This document shows positions 1 through 6,999 of a stretch of 25,027 nucleotides of DNA, in pieces. Location of the stretch: the NCBI GenBank assembly GCA_014379785.1, contig JACMLD010000192.1:1-25027 (forward strand), written 5' to 3'. Every line of letters begins with the position of its first letter. The first letter of the stretch is position 1. The notes beneath the pieces are model-generated. The model saw nothing but the letters and a program-made list of their open reading frames with translations, had not been told where the DNA came from and searched no databases. Origin of the DNA: Chitinophagaceae bacterium (lineage in GTDB: Bacteria > Bacteroidota > Bacteroidia > Chitinophagales > Chitinophagaceae). The position numbers and the translations under genes are program-made.

Positions 1-337
1 CTGTAATCCATGTGCCTGCCTGGTCTTTTCTGAAAGTTGTTTTGCAGTTACAGATAACCTGTTCAAAATCCTGATTGATGGAAAAGCGAAATTCCTTGCG
101 TTTTAAAAGTTGGCGCATGCTCTTGCTTACCTGCAGTTCAGACGGGAATAGCACGAACCTCGGATTGGGTGACCACCAGAGGGGAGTGTCACCTTCAAAC
201 CAGGGAAATATCCCCATTGCATATGCTTTGAGGAGTCGCGCTTCGGATAGATCGCCCCCAATGGCAAGCAGGCCATCGGGTTCAGCAAGATGGACCGGTG
301 GAAAGTTGATGTCTTTGTCGAGTGCAAAAAGCGCCAT
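1..337 (-). CDS. aat: Leucyl/phenylalanyl-tRNA--protein transferase, N-terminal part (3' end outside window)
   Basis: Transfers Leu or Phe from charged tRNA to the N-terminus of proteins beginning with Arg or Lys, creating primary N-degrons; a cytoplasmic enzyme. About 112 residues are visible, read on the minus strand from an ATG at 337. The family N-terminus is clear: a FPP motif, then EPDGLLAIGGDLS, a RLLKAY segment and GIFPWF, followed by a PLWWSPNPRFVL stretch and, at the window edge, the TWIT motif. The frame stays open upstream without another ATG, but the family usually starts just before the ALD-type segment, so 337 is preferred. It lies 11 nt downstream of clpS on the same strand, so the enzyme that makes N-degrons is probably co-transcribed with the adaptor that reads them. 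The C-terminal catalytic domain cannot be checked. Confidence 0.93.
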   Translation of the reverse strand, partial: MALFALDKDINFPPVHLAEPDGLLAIGGDLSEARLLKAYAMGIFPWFEGDTPLWWSPNPRFVLFPSELQVSKSMRQLLKRKEFRFSINQDFEQVICNCKTTFRKDQAGTWIT

Positions 338-348
338 GCGGTAATTCG

Positions 349-651
349 TTAATCCGCAGTGATCTCCACGGTGGCATTAATGCCTCTTTCCGTTATCGCA
401 TCGCACATGGGCTTTAGATTCTCGTAGCTGCCATACTTTACGGCATATTTACCCTGGCTGTCTATGAGGAGGGCGCACTGCTCAGCCTGTTCTTCAGTGT
501 GTTTGCAAACATCCATCAGGGTTTCGATAACCCACTCGAAAGTGTTCACTTCATCGTTCCAGACTATCAGCTGGCAGGACTTGTCTACTTCAGTTGCAAT
601 CAGCACATCCTCATCCATTAAGATGCCTGGCTGTTCAAGGTATGCTGTCAT
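349..651 (-). CDS. clpS: ATP-dependent Clp protease adaptor ClpS
   Basis: Adaptor that binds bulky hydrophobic N-terminal residues and hands the substrate to a ClpA/ClpC-type unfoldase with ClpP. The 100-residue product has a short flexible N-terminus (1-27) and then the ClpS core: LIVWNDEVNTFEW carries the conserved Asn-Asp pair (N32, D33), followed by the helix with TEEQAEQ and the GKYAV strand. By alignment to the E. coli protein, Asn34 and Asp35 match N32/D33, but the degron-pocket His66 falls on D64 (LLIDSQGK), which is unusual. A second Met at residue 12 could be an alternative start; the longer form is chosen because ClpS proteins carry such a tail. It is the first gene of a clpS-aat unit and divergent from the Gcr-family gene at 784. 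Confidence 0.92.
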   Translation of the reverse strand: MTAYLEQPGILMDEDVLIATEVDKSCQLIVWNDEVNTFEWVIETLMDVCKHTEEQAEQCALLIDSQGKYAVKYGSYENLKPMCDAITERGINATVEITAD

Positions 652-783
652 TAATCAGAGAATTTGATGTAAAATTAAAATAATGCTTCAATATGTCATC
701 ATTTGCAACATTAATACCAGCTTTTTTGTCATTAAATCTGGATTTCTTCGAACATTGGCACCATTTTCACGCTTATAATCAAT

Positions 784-2802
784 ATGATAAGACTGCTGAG
801 ACGTACAAAGAACACTGCACCCTCGGCAGACGGGAAGGCTGTTGTGCTAACTCTCAGCGGCGGCAACAAAGGTATCGAGTTCCTCGTCGAGCTGGTCAAG
901 AACATCAGGCCTGCTAAATTCAGGGATATCGCGCAGGCGGAAACCCGCTTTATGGTAGTTATCGGAAAACTGCTGGAGGATAAATCCCTGCTTTTCGGAC
1001 TGAGAAAATCACTCCTCTCTCAGTTTCTCAACAGCAATCTCACCATGGCACTTACCGAAAGCGGGATAGTTAGTTCACGAGGATTTGTGCAGGAACTCAT
1101 TGCCAAAATCAAACACAAGTTCCTTCCATCGCTGCAGCAGCCAAACGATTTTTTATACGTGATCAGCAGGGTGTTTTACAGGAAAACAGATCATTACTGG
1201 GTAGGAAAAATTGACCCGATTTTATGGTCCAGGTTTTTTGAATTGCTTGGAATACAAGTCAACCTTACCGACCCCGCACTCACCCGTCAACTCAATCAAT
1301 CGCTTCAGATTTTGTCATATCGTATGACAACCCTGGGAATGGAAAAGGAGGTCACCAGCCGCTACAAGGATTTCAGCACTTCTATCCAGCCATTTATCGA
1401 ACAGAACCGTCTTGTAAATCTCTACGTCGAGAAACATGCAATACTGCTGCCTGGCGAAAAGAGATTGCTGCTTTCCAATATCCAGGAAAATCTTTACAAC
1501 TGCAGGCAGAGCAATCTTTGGGTGAGGGAGCAGCGGCTTATACACGGCACCAGTCTCGCACAGACATTTGTGATGGTCAGACTCGAACAGCAGATCGAAA
1601 GAATGTTGCTGATCGTTGATGCCATCGATGCCGACAATCAGTTCAATACCAAAAGATTTGTAAACTATTTTGTCACGGTGATTACAAATGAAAACCGGAA
1701 GAACAGTCTTCGGGGTTTTCTATCGGAAAACCTTGGATTGCTGGCCTACCAGATTGCAGAGCACAAGGGCAGAAAGGGTGAGCAGTATATCAGCAGCAGC
1801 AGGAAGGACTTTAAAAATCTTTTCCGAAGTTCAATGGGCGGGGGTCTGATTGTTTCATTTGTTGCGATTATTAAGAATGTGCTGAGTCTTGTTCATCTTC
1901 CAATATTCTGGCAGGGCTTCGCTTATAGTACAAACTATGCGATTGGTTTTGTGATGATGGATCAGACCAATAGTACACTGGCCACCAAACAACCGGCGTA
2001 TACGGCTTCGGCGGTGGCAGGTTCGCTCGATAGCCAGAAGCATGGAAAGCCTGACTTAAGAAATCTTGTCATAACAGTTTCAAAAGTCTCCAGAAGTCAG
2101 ATTGCTTCGTTTGCAGGAAACCTGATCGTTGTTTTTCCGCTGACATATTTACTGGCTTGGAGCTATGAGATAATCTTTCAGCAGAAGCTTGCGGGAGGAA
2201 CGGTTGCGGCGAAGTTGCTGGCCGATCAGCATCCTTTCACGAGTCTGGCTTTGCTTTATGCGTGTTTTACCGGGGTGTTTCTGTTTATAAGTGGCTTGAT
2301 CGCGGGCTATGTAGAGAACCACGTAGTATATGGCAATATTGCGAACCGGTTGCGCACGCATCCTGTTTTTGTAAATTCCATGAGTTCAAAAAAACTCAAC
2401 AGGCTGGTGAATTTTGTCGATAAAAGTTCAGGCGCCCTCGCTGGTAGTGTGTGCCTTGGTTTCCTTCTAGGCTGTGCCGGTCCGCTCGGCTCTTTCCTGG
2501 GGATTCCATTTGATATCAGGCATATCACCATCTCAGCGGGTAATGCAGCAATCGGCTATTACGGCATAGATCATCAGGTACCCGGAGATTACATGGCGAC
2601 GGTTATTCTGGGAGTTTTGCTGATCGGTTTTTTAAATTTCCTGGTAAGTTTTTCACTCGCGTTTTTTGTAGCGGTTAAGTCGAGAGGCATCCGGCTGCGG
2701 GACTATACGGAGTTTTTTGCCATGTTATGGAAGTTTATGCGAAGGCATCCTAGAGATTTCTTTTTCCCACCACGTACTCCACGAACGGCGATTGATATCT
2801 GA
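784..2802 (+). CDS. Gcr-family membrane protein ('site-specific recombinase', PF10136-like)
   Basis: 672 residues from an ATG at 784. The N-terminal half is soluble and helical and has the family pattern: an ESGI..RGF.QEL segment near residue 95, a KFLP motif, and a VFY...D..WV segment. From about residue 350 the protein becomes strongly hydrophobic, with roughly five to six membrane segments (about 352-395, 440-463, 485-512, 553-578 and 605-635), some broken by Gly/Pro. No serine- or tyrosine-recombinase catalytic motif, HTH or zinc ribbon was seen. The family name comes from a gonococcal gene; the enzymatic claim is not supported by this sequence, so 'integral membrane protein of unknown function' is the safer reading. 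It stands alone: clpS is divergent and the next gene begins 37 nt downstream. Confidence 0.8.
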   Translation: MIRLLRRTKNTAPSADGKAVVLTLSGGNKGIEFLVELVKNIRPAKFRDIAQAETRFMVVIGKLLEDKSLLFGLRKSLLSQFLNSNLTMALTESGIVSSRGFVQELIAKIKHKFLPSLQQPNDFLYVISRVFYRKTDHYWVGKIDPILWSRFFELLGIQVNLTDPALTRQLNQSLQILSYRMTTLGMEKEVTSRYKDFSTSIQPFIEQNRLVNLYVEKHAILLPGEKRLLLSNIQENLYNCRQSNLWVREQRLIHGTSLAQTFVMVRLEQQIERMLLIVDAIDADNQFNTKRFVNYFVTVITNENRKNSLRGFLSENLGLLAYQIAEHKGRKGEQYISSSRKDFKNLFRSSMGGGLIVSFVAIIKNVLSLVHLPIFWQGFAYSTNYAIGFVMMDQTNSTLATKQPAYTASAVAGSLDSQKHGKPDLRNLVITVSKVSRSQIASFAGNLIVVFPLTYLLAWSYEIIFQQKLAGGTVAAKLLADQHPFTSLALLYACFTGVFLFISGLIAGYVENHVVYGNIANRLRTHPVFVNSMSSKKLNRLVNFVDKSSGALAGSVCLGFLLGCAGPLGSFLGIPFDIRHITISAGNAAIGYYGIDHQVPGDYMATVILGVLLIGFLNFLVSFSLAFFVAVKSRGIRLRDYTEFFAMLWKFMRRHPRDFFFPPRTPRTAIDI

Positions 2803-2839
2803 TACTTTATTCTATATTCATTTACTAAACTATTTGAAT

Positions 2840-3547
2840 ATGAAAAAAGCCCTGAGCATTCTGATGTTAATTGTTTCGTGCATTGCGGTCTATTCACAGG
2901 AAAAGAATTTTCTTGATCAAAGTTATTTAGAGGTGAGCGGTTTTGCCGATTCGCTGGTTACTCCGAACGAGATATTTATTGAAATTACGATATCAGAAAA
3001 AGATGATCGAGACCGAACGTCGCTTGAGGTCATGGAAAAGCGTTTTATCGATGGTCTGATTTCATTGGGAATTGATGTTCAGAAGAATCTTACCAGCAGT
3101 GATATGCTGAGCAATTACAGGTATTATCTGCTGAAGAAAAAAGACATCTTAAAATCCAAGGAATACATTTTAAAGGTGGGGGATGCAGGTATGGCGAGCA
3201 AGGTTTTTATGAAGCTGGAGGATTTGGGACTTTCAAATGCGTCTATCAGTCATGTGAATCATACGGAGTTGGCTAGTATCCGCAATGTATGCCGTGCACG
3301 GGCGATCCGGAATGCGAAGGCCACGGCTGTCGCGTTCACGGCGGAGTTGGGCCAGCAGGTCGGGAATGCCATACATATTGTGGACGATGCACTTGCCGGT
3401 CCATTATCGGCTTCGAATACGATGAACAGAGGGTTTTTGAATTATGGTGAAACGAGAATACAGGGTGATAAAATGGGCGCGCCTACTATTGATTTTGCAA
3501 AGATTCGGGTCAATGCGAGCGTAAATGTGAAATTTGTGCTGAAGTAA
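2840..3547 (+). CDS. SIMPL (DUF541) domain secreted protein
   Basis: 235 residues when started at the ATG at 2840. The frame is open further upstream to 2717, but that part overlaps the Gcr-family gene and would bury the signal peptide. Residues 1-20 form a signal peptide (two Lys, a hydrophobic core, cleavage after YSQ), so the product is periplasmic or surface-exposed. The mature part starts with YLEVSGFADSLVTPNEI, the usual opening of SIMPL/DUF541 proteins, and contains the RARAIRNAKATAVAFTAELG helix typical of the second half. Members are known from envelope-stress contexts in bacteria, but no enzymatic activity is established. It is probably its own transcription unit or a loose partner of the preceding gene, since only 37 nt separate them. 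Confidence 0.85.
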   Translation: MKKALSILMLIVSCIAVYSQEKNFLDQSYLEVSGFADSLVTPNEIFIEITISEKDDRDRTSLEVMEKRFIDGLISLGIDVQKNLTSSDMLSNYRYYLLKKKDILKSKEYILKVGDAGMASKVFMKLEDLGLSNASISHVNHTELASIRNVCRARAIRNAKATAVAFTAELGQQVGNAIHIVDDALAGPLSASNTMNRGFLNYGETRIQGDKMGAPTIDFAKIRVNASVNVKFVLK

Positions 3548-3625
3548 CCCTTAGTTCCGGAATAAATGCGAAATAAACCCTTTTGTTACGCTATTCCTAG
3601 CTTTCATTAGATTATCTTTCAACAA

Positions 3626-3892
3626 ATGATGAAAACCATACTTTGCAAGCTACCAGGTGAAGATTGTAAATTAAGCTTCGAATGCCAGGACACACTTTTA
3701 GGTATTCATTTCCATGGTCAGCTTTCAAGTCGGCAGGAAGTCATCGATTATCGGTTTTATATCATTGGCGACGATCAACATCAGCCATCTTTTATACCGG
3801 ATACTATCCCATTGCTAACCCAGGCGGCTATTTTCAAAGCGATCAGGAATGATGGAGACAGTTTTACTGCTGAAGAGTTTTGTCACGATTAA
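3626..3892 (+). CDS. Small hypothetical protein (88 aa)
   Basis: Not recognised. It encodes 88 residues from the first of two adjacent ATG codons (3626 and 3629); no signal peptide or membrane segment is seen. The predicted protein is mixed alpha/beta with acidic patches, contains four Cys (in ILCKLPGEDCKLSFEC and near the C-terminus in FCHD), and reads like a small soluble domain with a beta hairpin (GIHFHGQLSSRQEVIDY). A box TATCTTTC just upstream (3613-3620) resembles the Bacteroidota -7 element with one mismatch. It lies in the AT-rich stretch between the SIMPL gene and tRNA-Val, where the other ORFs are weak or broken. The 3' end overlaps the tail of the broken minus-strand frame, so the two cannot both be functional there. 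Confidence 0.45.
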   Translation: MMKTILCKLPGEDCKLSFECQDTLLGIHFHGQLSSRQEVIDYRFYIIGDDQHQPSFIPDTIPLLTQAAIFKAIRNDGDSFTAEEFCHD

Positions 3893-4250
3893 AGCTTTTC
3901 TTGATTCCCAACCTATCAAAGTTCTTATTCGGAGATATTTCGGCAAGATAAGTCGATTGATTGTCCTGAAAACTCTCAATAATGACATGGAAAAGGAACG
4001 TATTGTTGATTGACCGCACCACGCGATATTTTAAATATGCGATCTAATGATTAGCGACGACTGTCATAACTACAGGCCGGGTGTTTTTGAACAGATATCC
4101 ATCATCGATAACACGCTTTATGGCATCGAATTTCCAAACAACTCCATAAGGGACATATTCTTTCAATGACTCATTCCAATAAGTCCTTTTTGCAGACAAT
4201 ATTCCTGATTCGACTGAACTAGTTGCATTAGTTGGATATGCTTCAATAAA
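3864..4250 (-). pseudogene. Possible gene remnant with in-frame TAG, no start
   Basis: Reading the minus strand from 4250 to 3864 gives a protein-like frame interrupted once, by TAG at 4044-4046, and preceded by another TAG at 4251-4253. The first segment (about 66 codons) includes SAKRTYWNESLKEYVPYG and then WKFDAIKRVIDDGYLF. The second (about 59 codons) includes YLKYRVVRSINNTFLFHVII and ends at TAA 3864-3866. No ATG, GTG or TTG provides a convincing start. Upstream of the first TAG the same frame stays open to about 4355. This could be a decayed gene, a 3' fragment of a transferred gene whose real end is the TAG at 4044, or a chance open frame in AT-rich DNA. The family is not recognised. 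Its 3' part overlaps the small plus-strand ORF at 3626-3892. Confidence 0.3.
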
Positions 4251-4302
4251 CTACAGAAAGCATGAATATTGTGTAGCAACAGATTTTCTCAGCTTAGCTG
4301 CC

Positions 4303-4491
4303 ATGGCCCAAAATAATACGATCGTACCTGATTCGATAAAAGATGTTATTAGCTCATTTTATCGTCTCGCATCCGAACGTTGCAAAAAAGCAGGTGGTAA
4401 AAAAATGGGTCAATATTTTAAATTTAAAATCAATGGCCAGCGCCTTGACTCTTTAGAAATCTATACTCGCGCATTGCATGATAAGTGGTAA
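4303..4491 (+). CDS. Small hypothetical ORF (62 aa), possibly a truncated gene
   Basis: Not recognised. From the ATG at 4303 it encodes 62 residues with a helical region (SIKDVISSFYRLASERCKKA) and a basic GGKKMGQYFKFKINGQ segment. The same frame is open back to 4183 without any ATG, GTG or TTG, and the upstream codons also read as plausible protein (a VALVGYASINYRKHEYC stretch), which suggests that a 5' part has been lost. It sits between the broken minus-strand frame and the tRNA-Val terminator. The upstream extension overlaps the minus-strand remnant on the opposite strand, so at most one of the two is genuine there. Both the coding status and the start are uncertain. Confidence 0.35.
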   Translation: MAQNNTIVPDSIKDVISSFYRLASERCKKAGGKKMGQYFKFKINGQRLDSLEIYTRALHDKW

Positions 4492-4555
4492 GAAATATCG
4501 AAAGTATTAACAAAAATTTTCTGGACCACTATTGCTTATCATAAATTACATGGAA

Positions 4556-4590
4556 TAAAAAAAGGGTTTTAGCACTCGCTAAAACCCTTT
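4556..4590 (-). terminator. Rho-independent terminator of tRNA-Val
   Basis: A perfect 13-bp inverted repeat (4561-4573 with 4578-4590) encloses the 4-nt loop ACTC. Read on the minus strand, the stem begins 7 nt after the tRNA 3' end and is followed by a run of seven T residues, partly inside the stem base. It is placed and shaped as an intrinsic terminator for the tRNA transcript. Confidence 0.85.
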
Positions 4591-4597
4591 CAGTCTG

Positions 4598-4672
4598 TGG
4601 GAGTTGACGGGGTCGAACCGCCGACCCTCTGCTTGTAAGGCAGATGCTCTAAACCAACTGAGCTAAACTCCC
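4598..4672 (-). tRNA. tRNA-Val (anticodon UAC)
   Basis: A complete 75-nt cloverleaf on the minus strand. The acceptor stem GGGAGTT pairs with AACTCCC; the D arm is GCTC/GAGC with an AGTTGGTTTA loop; the anticodon stem TCTGC/GCAGA holds the loop CTTACAA with anticodon TAC (Val); the variable loop is 5 nt; the T arm GGCGG/CCGTC has the loop TTCGACC. The discriminator base is A and the 3' CCA is not encoded. It has its own promoter and terminator, so it is a monocistronic tRNA gene. Its 3' side faces the AT-rich orphan-ORF region, a typical place for integrating elements, although no direct repeat of the tRNA 3' end was found in the window. Confidence 0.97.
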
Positions 4673-4688
4673 TTTTTTATTGGGAGGG

Positions 4689-4718
4689 CAAAGATAAGGG
4701 CAAATCTTTTTCGACAAA
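4689..4718 (-). promoter_or_regulatory. Bacteroidota-type promoter of tRNA-Val
   Basis: On the minus strand, TTTG (4718-4715) is followed after 18 nt by TATCTTTG (4696-4689), an exact match to the TAnnTTTG -7 element with a good -33 element. It ends 16 nt before the mature tRNA 5' end, leaving a leader of about 10 nt. This is the best-matching promoter in the window. Confidence 0.8.
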
Positions 4719-4741
4719 ATTTTTTTTCCCTTTTTTTGCAT

Positions 4742-5305
4742 ATGGATTCACCAAAAACTTACTGCCACGCAGTCGCAAAAATGGACAAAAACAACGTCCA
4801 TGTCCACTATCATAACAAAGAATACGGATTTCCCATCACAGACGACAACCTCCTTTTTGCGAGGCTCGTGCTCGAAATCAATCAGGCCGGTTTGAGCTGG
4901 ACAACCATTCTCAACAAACAGGACAATTTCTTTGCGGCATACGACCAGTTTACCATCGAAAAAGTAGCCCGATATAACGACCGCAAAAAAGAATTGCTCA
5001 TGCAGGACGCGGGCATTATACGCAATCGGCTGAAAATCGAAGCGGCCATCGAAAATGCAAAACGCATCCAGGTCATTCAGAAAGAATATGGGTCCTTTAA
5101 GAATTGGCTCGATAAACATCATCCGCTCACAAAAGAAGAATGGGTGAAACTTTTTAAAACTACTTTTAAATTTACGGGAGGAGAGATTGTCAACGAATTT
5201 CTAATGAGCATCGGTTATCTCCGGGGTGCGCACAATGAAGATTGTCCCATTTATGGAAAAGTGCTGGCGAAAAAACCGAAATGGTTTTTGAAGGCTAAAA
5301 ATTAA
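4742..5305 (+). CDS. tag: DNA-3-methyladenine glycosylase I
   Basis: Removes 3-methyladenine from alkylated DNA, starting base-excision repair; cytoplasmic. The product is 187 residues from the ATG at 4742; a TTG two codons earlier (4736) is less likely. The zinc-binding residues of the Tag family are present: C8, H24 (in YHNKEYG), and the late pair H164 and C168 (HNEDC). The core motif LEINQAGLSW contains the conserved acidic residue E45 and the aromatic pocket residue, and QDAGIIRNRLKI matches the helix-hairpin-helix region. Length fits the family. It is divergent from tRNA-Val and convergent with the next gene: the two TAA stop codons overlap in the sequence TTAA (5302-5305). Confidence 0.93.
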   Translation: MDSPKTYCHAVAKMDKNNVHVHYHNKEYGFPITDDNLLFARLVLEINQAGLSWTTILNKQDNFFAAYDQFTIEKVARYNDRKKELLMQDAGIIRNRLKIEAAIENAKRIQVIQKEYGSFKNWLDKHHPLTKEEWVKLFKTTFKFTGGEIVNEFLMSIGYLRGAHNEDCPIYGKVLAKKPKWFLKAKN

Positions 5306-5598
5306 TTGAGCTGAACCTGCGGAAGGCGGTAAGTAATGCCATCCAATACGGCCAGTTCATTTACATAGTACTTGAAGTACTCAAACAAAGGGGATTTGCC
5401 GATAAACTCATCTACCGACTCTTTGTCGATAGCGCTGATGGTGATCCATATGCGTTTTGCTTCCATACTCACTGCATAATGATCGATGATCTCCTTATTG
5501 ATAAGCTTGTTGATATAGGACCGGTGGGCGGGGACCAGCGACATAAATTCGTCGCTCAACTCAAAATCAATCGTAACATGGTATTTCTTCAGGTCCAT
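5302..5598 (-). CDS. Small YciI / muconolactone-isomerase-like protein
   Basis: 98 residues without signal peptide or membrane segment. The layout fits the dimeric alpha/beta ferredoxin-like fold of YciI and muconolactone isomerase-like proteins: an N-terminal strand (KKYHVTIDF), a long helix with EFMSLVPAHRSYINKLI, a central hairpin (SMEAKRIWITISA) and a second helix with ESVDEFIGKSPLFEYF. Such proteins are widespread in Bacteroidota as conserved hypotheticals; no substrate can be assigned. It lies 66 nt downstream of mtaB on the same strand and may be read through from it. Its stop codon overlaps that of tag on the opposite strand. Family placement is by pattern only. Confidence 0.72.
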   Translation of the reverse strand: MDLKKYHVTIDFELSDEFMSLVPAHRSYINKLINKEIIDHYAVSMEAKRIWITISAIDKESVDEFIGKSPLFEYFKYYVNELAVLDGITYRLPQVQLN

Positions 5599-5664
5599 TC
5601 TAACACTTCATTTGTACTTAAACGGGAAAGCTGCCGAAAAAGTTTCTTAATGATTTGGTAATTA

Positions 5665-6942
5665 TTAACAAATCTTCCAGTCAATCAATTGATTAACCCA
5701 CTCTGGACGAAAGGCTGTAGTTATCTTGATGTAGTTATCGGTAAAACCTTCCATCATTCCATATTTATCCTGCTTTTCAAACAACACTTTACGCGTTGTA
5801 CCGTTGTGCGCTTCTGTGAAATATTTCAACTTCATAAACGATAAGTTCCGTAACTGTTTATTTCGTTCGTTACGCAGGTGCTGAGGCACTACAGGCTTAA
5901 TTTCCAGTGCATGGGTATTATCGCGCTCGGAGTAAGTGAATACATGGAGATAAGACACATTCAGCTCATGAAGAAACTGTAGGGTATCGTTGAAGTCTTC
6001 GGCTGTTTCGCCGGGAAATCCAACGATTACATCCACTCCGATTGCACAATGCGGCATGAATGCTTTGATGCGCGCAACCTTCTCGGCATACAGTTCGCGT
6101 TTGTATCTTCTGCGCATCAGCCCGAGGATTTTATTGCTGCCACTCTGCATGGGTATATGAAAATGCGGCATGAACTTATTGCTGCCCGCAACAAACTCTA
6201 TGATTTCATTGGTGAGCAGGTTGGGTTCGATCGATGAGATGCGATAGCGGCTGATGCCCTCCACTTTGTCAAGCGCCTGTATCAATTCAAAAAATGATTC
6301 GGAATGTTTGCGGTTGCCATCGGAGCCTTTACCGAAATCACCGAGGTTGACACCGGTCAGTACAATTTCTTTCACTCCTGAAAGGGCAAGTTCATATGCC
6401 TGCTTCACCACATTTTCAATGGTGTCGCTGCGGCTTTTTCCTCTAGCCATCGGGATGGTGCAAAAGGAACAATTGTAATCGCAGCCATCCTGTACTTTCA
6501 GAAATGTGCGGGTTCGGTCATTCATCGACCAGGAGGCGGTAAATCCATTCACGTCTTCGATATCGCAGCTGCAGATTTTGGCAGAATCGCCTTTGCTGAA
6601 TTCGCGGATATGTCGCGCGATGTTGAATTTTTCAGCTGCGCCTAGGACGAGATCAACTCCTGGTATTGAAGCAATCTCGGCGGGCTTCAGCTGGGCGTAG
6701 CAACCCGTGATGACGACCAGGCTTTCAGGAGAAGATCTCTGTATCTTCCGAACCAGGTAACGGCATTCTTTGTCGGCATTGTCGGTGACAGAGCAAGTAT
6801 TGATGACATAAACATCCGCTTGTTCTTCAAACATCTTTTTTTCAAAACCTTCGGATTCCAGGAGTCTGGATATCGCCGATGTTTCCGAAAAATTCAATTT
6901 GCAGCCCAGGGTATGAAATGCCACTGATTTTGCTTCTGCCAT
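5665..6942 (-). CDS. mtaB: tRNA t6A37 methylthiotransferase MtaB
   Basis: Radical-SAM enzyme that converts N6-threonylcarbamoyladenosine at position 37 of ANN-decoding tRNAs to its 2-methylthio form. The product has 425 residues and three domains. The N-terminal MTTase domain carries Fe-S cluster ligands C14 (LGCKLN), C50 (INTCSVTDNAD) and C81 (TGCYAQ). The radical-SAM core has C154, C158 and C161 in the CxxxCxxC motif. A C-terminal TRAM-like RNA-binding segment starts near residue 370 (TRKVLFE). The CKLNFSE start and the length separate MtaB from MiaB and RimO. The ATG at 6942 is chosen because a TAACTTTG box lies only 7 nt upstream, implying a very short or absent leader. It is divergent from the DUF4258 gene, with 57 nt between the starts. 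Confidence 0.93.
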   Translation of the reverse strand: MAEAKSVAFHTLGCKLNFSETSAISRLLESEGFEKKMFEEQADVYVINTCSVTDNADKECRYLVRKIQRSSPESLVVITGCYAQLKPAEIASIPGVDLVLGAAEKFNIARHIREFSKGDSAKICSCDIEDVNGFTASWSMNDRTRTFLKVQDGCDYNCSFCTIPMARGKSRSDTIENVVKQAYELALSGVKEIVLTGVNLGDFGKGSDGNRKHSESFFELIQALDKVEGISRYRISSIEPNLLTNEIIEFVAGSNKFMPHFHIPMQSGSNKILGLMRRRYKRELYAEKVARIKAFMPHCAIGVDVIVGFPGETAEDFNDTLQFLHELNVSYLHVFTYSERDNTHALEIKPVVPQHLRNERNKQLRNLSFMKLKYFTEAHNGTTRKVLFEKQDKYGMMEGFTDNYIKITTAFRPEWVNQLIDWKIC

Positions 6943-6949
6943 AAGGCCG

Positions 6950-6957
6950 CAAAGTTA
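6950..6957 (-). promoter_or_regulatory. -7 box of mtaB, close to its start codon
   Basis: TAACTTTG on the minus strand matches TAnnTTTG exactly and ends 7 nt before the mtaB ATG, so transcription would begin at or within a few bases of the start codon. No well-spaced -33 TTTG is present: the nearest lies 28 nt upstream. A near copy, TAACTTTA (6969-6976), occurs on the other strand, facing the DUF4258 gene. Confidence 0.5.
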
Positions 6958-6999
6958 AGGCATACCCCTAACTTTATGTAGATTGCAAAGAATTAACTG

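Noticed and set aside
784..2802. Mobile element integrase based on the 'site-specific recombinase' family name
   Set aside because: No flanking repeats, no catalytic recombinase motif and a membrane-protein profile; a mobile element call would rest on the name alone.
2717..2839. Upstream extension of the SIMPL gene
   Set aside because: It overlaps the end of the Gcr-family gene and would put 41 residues before a classic signal peptide; the ATG at 2840 is the natural start.
4591..4680. tRNA-Val as an att site with a duplicated 3' end
   Set aside because: The sequence of the tRNA 3' end was looked for in the neighbouring stretch and not found, so only the suggestive context remains.
4736..4741. 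TTG start for tag
   Set aside because: An ATG follows two codons later and no evidence favours the rarer start.
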